From VFJL01 sp037147395 (GTDB lineage: Bacteria > Pseudomonadota > Gammaproteobacteria > Burkholderiales > Nitrosomonadaceae), in assembly GCA_037147395.1 (NCBI GenBank), contig JBAWVG010000028.1, forward strand, positions 1 through 20,534: a stretch of 20,534 nt of DNA, read 5' to 3'. The notes beneath the pieces were generated by a model, which ran no database searches, had not been told where the DNA came from, and worked only from the letters and a program-made list of their open reading frames with translations. Made by a program: the position numbers and the translations under genes. Below, one piece after another: positions 13,795 to 20,534 of this stretch (its first letter is position 1; every line of letters begins with the position of its first letter).

Positions 13795-16575
13795 ATGACC
13801 GACTATAAGAAGACTCTAAACCTGCCCGATACACCCTTTCCGATGCGTGGCGATCTCGCTAAGCGTGAACCGGTCATGCTCAAGGATTGGCAGGAAAAGA
13901 AACTCTATCAGAAAATTCGCGAAGTCAGCAAAGGGCGCCCAAAGTTCGTACTTCACGACGGCCCTCCCTATGCTAATGGAGACATCCATATCGGGCATGC
14001 GGTCAATAAAATTCTGAAGGACATCATCGTCAAGAGTAAGACTTTATCGGGCTTTGATGCACCCTATGTACCAGGCTGGGATTGTCATGGACTACCGATT
14101 GAGTTAGTGGTGGAAAAAACTCACGGGAAAGATATTAGCCCCGCCAAGTTCCGAGAATTGTGCCGTGAGTATGCAAGTGTTCAGGTTGATCGTCAGAAGG
14201 CTGATTTTATTAGGCTCGGTGTGTTGGGTGAGTGGGACAAGCCTTACCTCACGATGGATTACCAGACCGAGGCGGATATCATGCGCACTCTGGGAGAGGT
14301 CTATAAGAACGGGTACCTGTATCAGGGGAGCAAGCCGGTTCACTGGTGCGTAGATTGCGGGTCCGCACTAGCCGAGGCGGAGGTCGAGTACGAAGATAAG
14401 AACTCGCCCGCAATCGATGTGGCCTTCCAAGTGCTGGACAATGCGGCCTTGGCGAAGGCATTTGGCATAGGGCACATCAATGGTCCGGCCTATGCTGTGA
14501 TCTGGACAACGACGCCCTGGACACTACCTGCTAATCAGGCGGTATGTGTGCACCCCGAACTAACCTATGACCTAATAGAAACAAGTAAAGGCCTTCTGAT
14601 TTTGGTGCATGAACTTGTTGAGAGCGCATTGGCCCGTTACAGCGAAGAAGGCACAAAGATTCTCGCAAGTTGCCAGGGAGGCGCTCTTGAGCACCTGAAG
14701 CTGCAGCACCCATTCTATCCTCACCAGGTACCAGTGATCTGTGGCGACCACGTAACGATAGATGCCGGGACAGGGCTCGTACATACCGCGCCGGCACACG
14801 GACTGGAAGACTATGCGGTCGGTATGCGTTATGACCTGCCAGTGGAGAACCCGGTAGATGATAACGGGCGATTCTTTGCAAGGATTCCGATGGTGGGAGG
14901 CATGAGCGTGTGGGATGCCAACAAGACAGTCATCGAGATACTAACGAACAATGGCAACCTGCGCTCTTCAAACAGACTGAACCATAGTTACCCGCACTGC
15001 TGGCGACACAAGTCGCCGGTAATCTTTCGTGCTACCCATCAATGGTTCATTGGAATGAGTCAGCACGGGAAGGATGGACGAACATTACGCGGCCTTGCAA
15101 GCGCGGCAGTGGAGCATACGCAATTCTTCCCGGCATGGGGACGTGCAAGGCTGGAGGCCATGATTAAGAAACGCCCCGACTGGTGCGTCTCTCGCCAGCG
15201 GAACTGGGGCGTGCCGATGCCGTTGTTCATCCATAAGGAGACCGGCGAACTGCACCCTGACACATCAGCGCTGTTGGAGAGGATTGCACAGCAGGTGGAG
15301 GAGAGGGGCATTGAGGCATGGTTCAGCTTGGAGATTGAGAACTTCCCCGGTGTGGATGCCACACAATACAAAAAAGTCACCGATACGCTGGATGTGTGGT
15401 TCGACTCAGGAGTCACTCATCACTCTGTCCTAAAGCGCAGGGATCAATTAGCGTATCCCGCCGATCTTTATCTGGAGGGGTCTGACCAGCACCGGGGCTG
15501 GTTCCAGTCTTCACTACTGACTGGTTGTGCCATGGACGGACGGGCACCTTATGAGTCGCTACTGACTCATGGTTTTGTGGTCGACGGTTCCGGCCACAAG
15601 ATGAGTAAATCGAAGGGCAATGTGATCGCCCCTCAGAAGGTGATGGACACGTACGGGGCGGATATTCTACGACTATGGGCTGCATCGACAGACTATTCTG
15701 GCGAATTGACTATCTCTGATGAAATACTCAAGAGGGTGGTTGAGAGTTATCGACGGATACGGAACACACTGCGCTTTTTATTGGCGAACTTAGCAGATTT
15801 TGATGCCGAGAAGGACATGCTCCCGGTGGAAGACTGGGTGGAGATCGATCGTTACATGCTGGCCTTTACTAAGGAACTGCAGAACGATTTGACGCAGAGT
15901 TATGCTCGTTATGAGTTTCACTTGGCGGTGCATAAACTGCATAATTATTGTTCGGAAGACTTGGGCGGATTCTACCTTGATATTCTCAAGGACCGGCTCT
16001 ATACCGCTTCAACCCAAGGCATCCCACGACGGTCAGCACAGAGCGCGCTACATCATATTGCACACAGTCTGGTGCGGTTATTTGCGCCGATCCTGAGTTT
16101 CACCGCTGAGGAGGTTTGGCTGCAACTGACAGGGAATGCCCACGATAGTGTGTTACTTCATATTTGGCACGACCTCCCGTCACAACCGGGTGAGCAGTTA
16201 TTGATAAGTCGCTGGGCGAGGGTGCGTGAATTACGATCTCGAGTGCAAAGATCTTTGGAGGATACGCGTGCTAAAGGGGAGATCGGATCCTCTCTTGCAG
16301 CCGTTGTGGAGATGCGTCTCAATGCAGATGATTACGCGCTACTAAAATCAATTGGGGATGATCTGCGATTGGTTATGATTACTTCTGAAGCACATGCATT
16401 GCAGGTTCAAGATTCAGCGGAGGAGTTAATTACTGTGACTCCCTCTGTGCATCCGAAGTGCGAAAGATGCTGGCACTATCGACAGGATATTGGCAGAAGT
16501 GCTGAGCACCCAACACTATGTAGTCGTTGCGTGTCTAATCTTTTAGGTGTGGGCGAGGTGAGGCGGCATGCTTAA
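13795..16575 (+). CDS. ileS: Isoleucyl-tRNA synthetase
   Basis: IleS charges tRNA-Ile with isoleucine and edits misactivated valine. At 926 residues it is slightly shorter than the E. coli enzyme (938). It shows PPYANGDIHIGHAVNKILKD with HIGH at 65-68, the CP1 editing domain (VIWTTTPWTLPANQAV and the GTGLVHTAPAHGLEDY stretch), WFDSGVTHHSVL, and GHKMSKSKGNV with KMSKS at 602-606. The C-terminal zinc module has Cys889, Cys892, Cys909 and Cys912, as in the bacterial type. All catalytic motifs are intact. The start ATG lacks a Shine-Dalgarno sequence (preceding bases are GATACCCC). Confidence 0.98.
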   Translation: MTDYKKTLNLPDTPFPMRGDLAKREPVMLKDWQEKKLYQKIREVSKGRPKFVLHDGPPYANGDIHIGHAVNKILKDIIVKSKTLSGFDAPYVPGWDCHGLPIELVVEKTHGKDISPAKFRELCREYASVQVDRQKADFIRLGVLGEWDKPYLTMDYQTEADIMRTLGEVYKNGYLYQGSKPVHWCVDCGSALAEAEVEYEDKNSPAIDVAFQVLDNAALAKAFGIGHINGPAYAVIWTTTPWTLPANQAVCVHPELTYDLIETSKGLLILVHELVESALARYSEEGTKILASCQGGALEHLKLQHPFYPHQVPVICGDHVTIDAGTGLVHTAPAHGLEDYAVGMRYDLPVENPVDDNGRFFARIPMVGGMSVWDANKTVIEILTNNGNLRSSNRLNHSYPHCWRHKSPVIFRATHQWFIGMSQHGKDGRTLRGLASAAVEHTQFFPAWGRARLEAMIKKRPDWCVSRQRNWGVPMPLFIHKETGELHPDTSALLERIAQQVEERGIEAWFSLEIENFPGVDATQYKKVTDTLDVWFDSGVTHHSVLKRRDQLAYPADLYLEGSDQHRGWFQSSLLTGCAMDGRAPYESLLTHGFVVDGSGHKMSKSKGNVIAPQKVMDTYGADILRLWAASTDYSGELTISDEILKRVVESYRRIRNTLRFLLANLADFDAEKDMLPVEDWVEIDRYMLAFTKELQNDLTQSYARYEFHLAVHKLHNYCSEDLGGFYLDILKDRLYTASTQGIPRRSAQSALHHIAHSLVRLFAPILSFTAEEVWLQLTGNAHDSVLLHIWHDLPSQPGEQLLISRWARVRELRSRVQRSLEDTRAKGEIGSSLAAVVEMRLNADDYALLKSIGDDLRLVMITSEAHALQVQDSAEELITVTPSVHPKCERCWHYRQDIGRSAEHPTLCSRCVSNLLGVGEVRRHA

Positions 16576-16674
16576 TTTTAGCGTTACTTTTTTATCAGTG
16601 TCGCTCGCCATTATTTCACGATCGAATGGCGCTCGGAACGAACGTTCAGGTGATGCAATCAAGCATCGGGAAGG

Positions 16675-17139
16675 ATGAAGCTGTATGTTAGTTTGACTCT
16701 AGCGCTGGTGGTATTGGTGCTGGACTTGGTCAGCAAACGTTGGGTAGAGTCCCTACTAATTCAGGGACAACAGATCCCACTGACGGATTTTTTTAATCTA
16801 GTGCTGACTTATAATGCTGGAGCCGCTTTTAGTTTCCTGAGTGACGCTTCCGGTTGGCAGCGTTGGTTCTTCAGCGGAATTGCTGCAGCAGCCTCGGTTC
16901 TGATTGTCTATCTATTACGCAAGCACGCAGCTGAGAAACTGTTCTGCTGGGCGCTAAGTCTGGTGCTGGGTGGCGCATTGGGAAACTTATGGGACCGGAT
17001 TAGTTTGGGGCATGTGGTCGATTTTCTTGATTTTCATCTAAGCGGCTACCACTGGCCCGCATTCAATGTGGCCGATTCAGCAATCTTTGTTGGGGCCATG
17101 CTCCTGATAGTAGAGAGCTTCCGCCACAAAGAGAGTTGA
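16675..17139 (+). CDS. lspA: Lipoprotein signal peptidase II
   Basis: LspA is the inner-membrane aspartyl protease that removes signal peptides from diacylated prolipoproteins. The 154 residues have four hydrophobic spans and the family motifs: TYNAGAAFSF (N-A-G-A-A-F), GGALGNLWDRISLGHVVDFLDF with catalytic Asp116, and FNVADSAIFVGA with catalytic Asp134. The length is a little below the usual 160-170. The GGGAAGG just before the ATG abuts it, unusually close for a ribosome-binding site, but no better in-frame start exists. The ileS-lspA order is standard; fkpB and ispH, which often follow, are absent. Confidence 0.95.
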   Translation: MKLYVSLTLALVVLVLDLVSKRWVESLLIQGQQIPLTDFFNLVLTYNAGAAFSFLSDASGWQRWFFSGIAAAASVLIVYLLRKHAAEKLFCWALSLVLGGALGNLWDRISLGHVVDFLDFHLSGYHWPAFNVADSAIFVGAMLLIVESFRHKES

Positions 17140-17145
17140 CAGTAC

Positions 17146-17715
17146 CTATTGCTCGGTGCCTGTAGAGTGACTTTTACAGGGCTGCCACAGGACATCTTCG
17201 ACGTCCTTTTGACGGTTTAACGTACGGGATAGTACGAATAGAAAGTCGGATAACCGGTTAAGGTACTGGATATTTAGAGAGGCCACTTCTTCAGTTTGAA
17301 CGAGTTTGACTAAAGACCTCTCCGCGCGACGGCAGACGGTGCGTGCAAGATGGCAAAGTGCTGCGGCCTTCGACCCACCTGGGAGTATGAACTCCTTTAG
17401 AGCGGGTAGGCTGGCGTTGTACTGATCGAGCTGATGTTCGAGACGGATGATCTGCTCTTTACTCATGCTGATGCGACCGGGGATACTTAAGTCACCACCC
17501 AGATCAAATAGGTCATGCTGTATGTTCTCCAGTTGACTGCGGACACTCTCCGCTACGTGCTCCACAAGAAGCAGGCCGAGGCAGCTGTTGAGCTCGTCCA
17601 CGCAACCCATGGCCTCAATGCGAGCGCTATCCTTACTTGCCCTTGTCCCATCCCCCAGTCCGGTAGTGCCATCATCACCGGTCCGGGTATATATCCTTGT
17701 TAGGCGGTTAGCCAT
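17146..17715 (-). CDS. PduO-type ATP:cob(I)alamin adenosyltransferase
   Basis: This enzyme transfers the adenosyl group of ATP to cob(I)alamin, forming adenosylcobalamin. The 189 residues match the PduO/MMAB family: TRTGDDGTTGLGDGTRASKDS (RTGDDG at 11-16, the ATP-binding loop), then IEAMGCVDELNSCLGLLL, the CRRAERSL motif at 128-135 and the YLNRLSDFLFVLSRTLN helix at 151-167. It follows the DEAD-box gene by 47 bases, probably on one transcript. The stop lies 6 bases from the lspA stop, so the two genes converge. No cobalamin-dependent enzyme or transporter lies in the window. The exact symbol (cobO, pduO, mmaB or yvqK) cannot be chosen from sequence. Confidence 0.93.
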   Translation of the reverse strand: MANRLTRIYTRTGDDGTTGLGDGTRASKDSARIEAMGCVDELNSCLGLLLVEHVAESVRSQLENIQHDLFDLGGDLSIPGRISMSKEQIIRLEHQLDQYNASLPALKEFILPGGSKAAALCHLARTVCRRAERSLVKLVQTEEVASLNIQYLNRLSDFLFVLSRTLNRQKDVEDVLWQPCKSHSTGTEQ

Positions 17716-17762
17716 GTTCTTGGGTGGTGATCAACTAGGGATTAATAGGCAGGAATCTCGTC

Positions 17763-19259
17763 TTACTCTTCTTGCTCAGACTTGTGGATGGGTGGTGGCA
17801 TGAATAAAGCGGGTAGTGGTTTTTTTATTTGACCGTGTCGAGAATGGGCTGAAGAGCCTTGCGGTGTGGGGGGTAATGTTTTTGAGTTATCAGAAGTGCG
17901 CACCGAGGGTGTGTAAGGCTGACTGAAGAGGGGGTCTTGCGACGTTCTGGAGTGTACGACCTGTCCGTGTGAACGAGGCTCAGAACGCGGGAAGGGGCGA
18001 TCTACATTACCTCGCTCATTATGTTGCTCGGGACGATGCCTCTGTTCTGGTTTTACATGCTCATGCCTTTTTGCGGCGGGAGTAGCTTGAGCCGTTTCTG
18101 CCCTTTGCTGTGTCGTTCCGCACTCAAATCCGGGCACTACTTCCAATTTGAGTTTGAACTTTAGAAGTTTCTCAATGCCTCCCAGTAATTCATTCTCGTC
18201 TTCACATACGAGCGAGACCGCGTCGCCCTTAGTGCCGGCGCGACCAGTACGCCCGATGCGGTGGATGTAGTCTTCTGGTGTTGTGGGCAACTCGAAATTG
18301 ACGACGTGAGGCAAATCCTCGATATCAAGCCCGCGTGCCGCAACATCGGTGGCGACGAGCGCGCGTACAGTACCCTCTTTGAATTCTGCTAAGGCCTGAG
18401 TACGTTGAGGCTGACTCTTGTCGCCGTGTATTGAGGTGGCGGTGATGCCATCCTTCTCAAGTTGTTGAGCCAAGCGGCTAGCGCCATGCTTGGTACGGAC
18501 AAATACGAGCACCTGTTTCAGGTCAGCTTTTTTGATGAGATGCGACAAGAGCTCGCGTTTGCGGTCTCGATCAACTGGGTGTACCACATGGGTCACTAAC
18601 TCGCTGATGGAGTTGCGTCTTGCCACCTCGATTAGTATCGGCTGCTTTAGCAGTTTATCAGCGAGCTTCTTGATTTCTTCAGAAAATGTAGCTGAGAACA
18701 TTAGGCTCTGACGCTCTTCCGGCATCAGCGCGAGAATTTTTTTGATATCGGGTAGGAAGCCCATATCCAGCATCCGGTCGGCCTCATCCAGTATCAGGAT
18801 CTCAACCTTGGAAAGGTTCATTGTCTTCTGTTGAACATGGTCTAACAGCCGGCCAGGCGTTGCCACTAAGATTTCTATTCCTGCGCGCAAGTCTTTGGTT
18901 TGGGGATCCATATTGACTCCACCGTAGACTACGGCGGATCGTAGAGGTAGGTATTTTCCGTAAGCCTTGACGCTCTCATAGACCTGGGCTGCGAGTTCTC
19001 GTGTCGGGACTAATACCAGAGCTCGTATCGGGTGTCTGGCTGGGGAGACGCTGGTATTGGCATGCGGTTGGAGTCTCTGCAGCATGGGAAGGGTAAAGCC
19101 TGCTGTCTTACCGGTACCTGTTTGAGCGCCTCCCATGATATCCTTACCTTCAAGGATTAGCGGAATTGCTTGAGACTGGATGGGGGTAGGTTCCGTATAG
19201 CCCTGGTCGACAAGGGCACGCAGAATTTCAGCGGATAAGCCGAGCTGATCAAACGACAT
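17763..19259 (-). CDS. rhlE: DEAD-box RNA helicase, RhlE type
   Basis: An ATP-dependent RNA helicase linked in this group to ribosome assembly and RNA turnover. The 498 residues have a Q motif (YTEPTPIQSQAIP, 21-33), Walker A AQTGTGKT (45-52), PTRELAAQ, TPGRLLD, DEAD at 158-161, SAT at 189-191, and HRIGRTGRAG in the second RecA domain. A 117-residue low-complexity tail (about 382-498), rich in His, Pro, Arg, Ser and Gln, follows the core. An upstream in-frame ATG at 19316 adds 19 residues with no family match. I prefer the ATG at 19259 because AGGAG at 19272-19268 sits eight bases away and MSFDQLGLSAEI is the expected N-terminus. A CCAAC/GTTGG hairpin lies in the leader (19283-19296). Confidence 0.94.
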   Translation of the reverse strand: MSFDQLGLSAEILRALVDQGYTEPTPIQSQAIPLILEGKDIMGGAQTGTGKTAGFTLPMLQRLQPHANTSVSPARHPIRALVLVPTRELAAQVYESVKAYGKYLPLRSAVVYGGVNMDPQTKDLRAGIEILVATPGRLLDHVQQKTMNLSKVEILILDEADRMLDMGFLPDIKKILALMPEERQSLMFSATFSEEIKKLADKLLKQPILIEVARRNSISELVTHVVHPVDRDRKRELLSHLIKKADLKQVLVFVRTKHGASRLAQQLEKDGITATSIHGDKSQPQRTQALAEFKEGTVRALVATDVAARGLDIEDLPHVVNFELPTTPEDYIHRIGRTGRAGTKGDAVSLVCEDENELLGGIEKLLKFKLKLEVVPGFECGTTQQRAETAQATPAAKRHEHVKPEQRHRPEQHNERGNVDRPFPRSEPRSHGQVVHSRTSQDPLFSQPYTPSVRTSDNSKTLPPTPQGSSAHSRHGQIKKPLPALFMPPPIHKSEQEE

Positions 19260-19476
19260 TTTCATCACTCCTAAACCACCTACCAACACACGTTGGGACC
19301 GGTCTAGGCAGAACAATTATTTTAGATAATCGCATACGATCATGAGACACGACTGGTTGTGGCTGTGACCGGACAGTAACGCCAATCAACCATGGATCAG
19401 AATAATACAGCATTAACTATGAAAATCATATGAGCCCCTTTATCTTGCTTACAGACAGGGTGGCTGAATTTTACCG
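19260..19476 (-). other. Intergenic region upstream of the DEAD-box helicase
   Basis: These 217 bases contain the AGGAG ribosome-binding site for rhlE and a small CCAAC/GTTGG hairpin at 19283-19296. I found no promoter with both boxes close to consensus, and no T-rich terminator for the membrane protein gene to the right. No coding frame longer than about 13 codons stands out. Confidence 0.4.
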
Positions 19477-20334
19477 CTAATCATTTCTTATTTCTTGCCG
19501 TATATCTTTATTTTTCTTACCCGACTTAAACCGCTCCCCAGCTTTTTTAAAACAGCTTAATATGACTGGCGCTCCACCGATGGCGACTGCATCGACTAGG
19601 CAGTACCAAGCTGCAACGCCGCTCGGGGGATTTCCTTGTGACAATCCAAGGACGGGTTCTATAGTGGCCCACTGCCAAGTCCCAACTGCAGTGCCAATTA
19701 ACTCTAACCATGTAGTTATAAAGAAGGCTGCGAGGTAGAGTAACGGCGACTGACCTTTAAATAGATAGATCAGAAATACACAGAAGAGAAGCGCTCCTAC
19801 TTGGTCTCCCTGATTGGGATAACCGCTGACCCCCCAGGCTGACCATAACCCACAGACCATCACCACAAATGTAGCGATACTTCTTGCATACCGCATGAAG
19901 AAACCAGACCGGGCTAATGCCACGGCTGTTAAGTAGACCATCCCGTGACCTGGTGGGACATAGGCAGGCACGTTCTCTAGACGGTAGGTATATCCACCCA
20001 TGTAGATAGACGCGAAGTGCTCTCCCGCTGTGGCGAAGGCGACAGCAATGATTACTTGTATTCGAACCTCTTTATTTTCACCGAATAGTAATAAAGTTAA
20101 GAAGGTCCAGGCGATGACCCCCATGGTTTTTTGCTGTTCTAGGGTTCCATCGGAGTCGATTGCTAGACTGATTGCTACACATATAAATGTCAGTGATGCT
20201 ATGAAGTAGTCACGGATCTTGTGAGGATGTGGAATACTAGGGTCAGGGAAATTACGTAGCAGATTCAATTTTAATTGACTTGCATTGGAAGTTTTTAGGG
20301 GAGAGCTTGCCAGAGGATACGACGACGAAACCAC
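19477..20334 (-). CDS. Multi-span membrane protein of unknown function
   Basis: I do not recognise the family. The 285 residues include a polar N-terminus of about 42, then roughly eight hydrophobic segments (about 43-59, 71-86, 92-110, 131-145, 152-168, 180-192, 197-217, 240-261) and a basic tail (KKAGERFKSGKKNKDIRQE), so the C-terminus is probably cytoplasmic. Polar residues in or beside the spans look functional: Glu105-His106, YTYR at 115-118, PPGHG at 127-131, Glu211 and NPPSG at 235-239, with Asp248. The start is taken as GTG at 20334, without a Shine-Dalgarno sequence. An ATG two bases upstream (20336) is in a different frame and the next in-frame ATG is residue 71. No neighbour suggests a role. 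Confidence 0.7.
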   Translation of the reverse strand: MVSSSYPLASSPLKTSNASQLKLNLLRNFPDPSIPHPHKIRDYFIASLTFICVAISLAIDSDGTLEQQKTMGVIAWTFLTLLLFGENKEVRIQVIIAVAFATAGEHFASIYMGGYTYRLENVPAYVPPGHGMVYLTAVALARSGFFMRYARSIATFVVMVCGLWSAWGVSGYPNQGDQVGALLFCVFLIYLFKGQSPLLYLAAFFITTWLELIGTAVGTWQWATIEPVLGLSQGNPPSGVAAWYCLVDAVAIGGAPVILSCFKKAGERFKSGKKNKDIRQEIRND

Positions 20335-20435
20335 ATGACATATGCTGAGTTTTGCTCGGGTGAGTCTTTACCTTGCTAATACTCCCGTACTGAGAGAGGG
20401 GAACTCTACCGATAGGCGGTGAATCTAAGAGTCAG

Positions 20436-20459
20436 CCCACTGCCCGGGAGGGCAGTGGG
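20436..20459. terminator. Strong perfect hairpin, possible terminator
   Basis: CCCACTGCCC (20436-20445) and GGGCAGTGGG (20450-20459) form a perfect 10-bp stem around a GGGA tetraloop. It lies 21 bases past the stop of the gene entering from the right (minus strand) and about 100 bases upstream of the membrane protein gene. No T run follows on either strand. Flanking GTCAG (20431-20435) and CTGAT (20464-20468) could extend the stem beyond an internal bulge. Confidence 0.45.
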
Positions 20460-20480
20460 GGTACTGATCAGAGGAGGGTA

Positions 20481-20534
20481 TTACTCCTCTTCCTCATCTG
20501 GATCGGCCTTGACCTCTTTTAAGACCATCTTCTT
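20481..20534 (-). CDS. C-terminal end of an unidentified protein, cut by the window edge
   Basis: The last 17 codons of a minus-strand gene read KKMVLKEVKADPDEEEE followed by TAA at 20483-20481. The rest lies outside the window. The acidic tail is not enough to assign a family. That it is a gene rather than an accidental frame is supported by its placement just before the strong hairpin at 20436-20459, but it remains an inference. Confidence 0.4.
   Translation of the reverse strand, partial: KKMVLKEVKADPDEEEE

Noticed and set aside
14531..14881. 116-codon antisense frame within ileS, and similar antisense frames in accC, mlaE and prmA
   Set aside because: They lie opposite strongly conserved genes, have no ribosome-binding sites, and encode sequences unlike any protein family.
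16606..16631. CGCCATT/AATGGCG inverted repeat between ileS and lspA
   Set aside because: The 7-bp stem has a 12-base loop and no T run; probably chance or at most a weak structure.
17159..17180. Hairpin CCTGTAGA/TTTACAGG just past lspA
   Set aside because: It lies inside the coding end of the adenosyltransferase gene and has no T run after it, so it is weak evidence for an lspA terminator.
19260..19316. Longer start for the DEAD-box helicase (ATG at 19316)
   Set aside because: The extra 19 residues have no family match and the good AGGAG site points to the ATG at 19259.
1..20534. CRISPR arrays, insertion sequences, prophage, toxin-antitoxin or defence genes
   Set aside because: No regularly spaced repeats, transposase, integrase or defence-type protein motif was seen on either strand; nearly all coding space is accounted for by core genes.

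Overview
The window reads as an ordinary stretch of a gammaproteobacterial chromosome of moderate GC (judged by eye). The evidence is a set of familiar gene neighbourhoods: aroQ-accB-accC-prmA-(zinc ribbon/DUF3426), mlaFEDCB followed by an ABC-2 exporter pair and ibaG, ftsE-ftsX-rpoH, and ribF-ileS-lspA. Protein sequences carry gammaproteobacterial hallmarks, such as an RpoH box in the sigma factor and an MlaF with the C-terminal extension of its family. I cannot name the genus. I see no insertion sequence, phage gene, CRISPR array, toxin-antitoxin pair or defence island. No gap without a gene exceeds 300 bases; the longest is about 250.

Layout. Bases 1-50 are the 3' part of a tRNA-Thr(CGT). 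Plus-strand genes follow: aroQ (shikimate pathway), accB and accC (acetyl-CoA carboxylase), prmA (ribosomal protein L11 methylation) and a zinc-ribbon/DUF3426 membrane protein (256-4668). Next comes the Mla phospholipid-transport operon (4802-7893), an ABC-2 type ATPase and permease (7991-9660), and the BolA-family gene ibaG (9743-9988). Facing these on the minus strand are ftsE, ftsX and rpoH (12555 down to 10047). A divergent intergenic region of 248 bases separates ftsE from ribF-ileS-lspA on the plus strand (12804-17139). lspA converges, with a 6-base gap, on a minus-strand pair: a RhlE-type DEAD-box helicase and a PduO-type cobalamin adenosyltransferase. The right end holds an orphan multi-span membrane protein (19477-20334) and the last 17 codons of an unidentified minus-strand gene.

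How the genes fit together. The window is mainly envelope and housekeeping biology: fatty-acid precursor supply (AccB/AccC), outer-membrane lipid asymmetry (Mla), a possible further envelope exporter, divisome ATPase control (FtsEX), lipoprotein signal peptidase (LspA) and the heat-shock sigma factor. The cobalamin adenosyltransferase implies that adenosylcobalamin is made or used.

I did not find a convincing new system. The items most worth a second look are the orphan membrane protein with conserved-looking polar residues, mutually exclusive RNA helices between mlaD and mlaC, a 36-codon ORF overlapping the accB start, an almost leaderless aroQ promoter, and the departures from usual gene order (no dusB-fis after DUF3426, no murA after ibaG).
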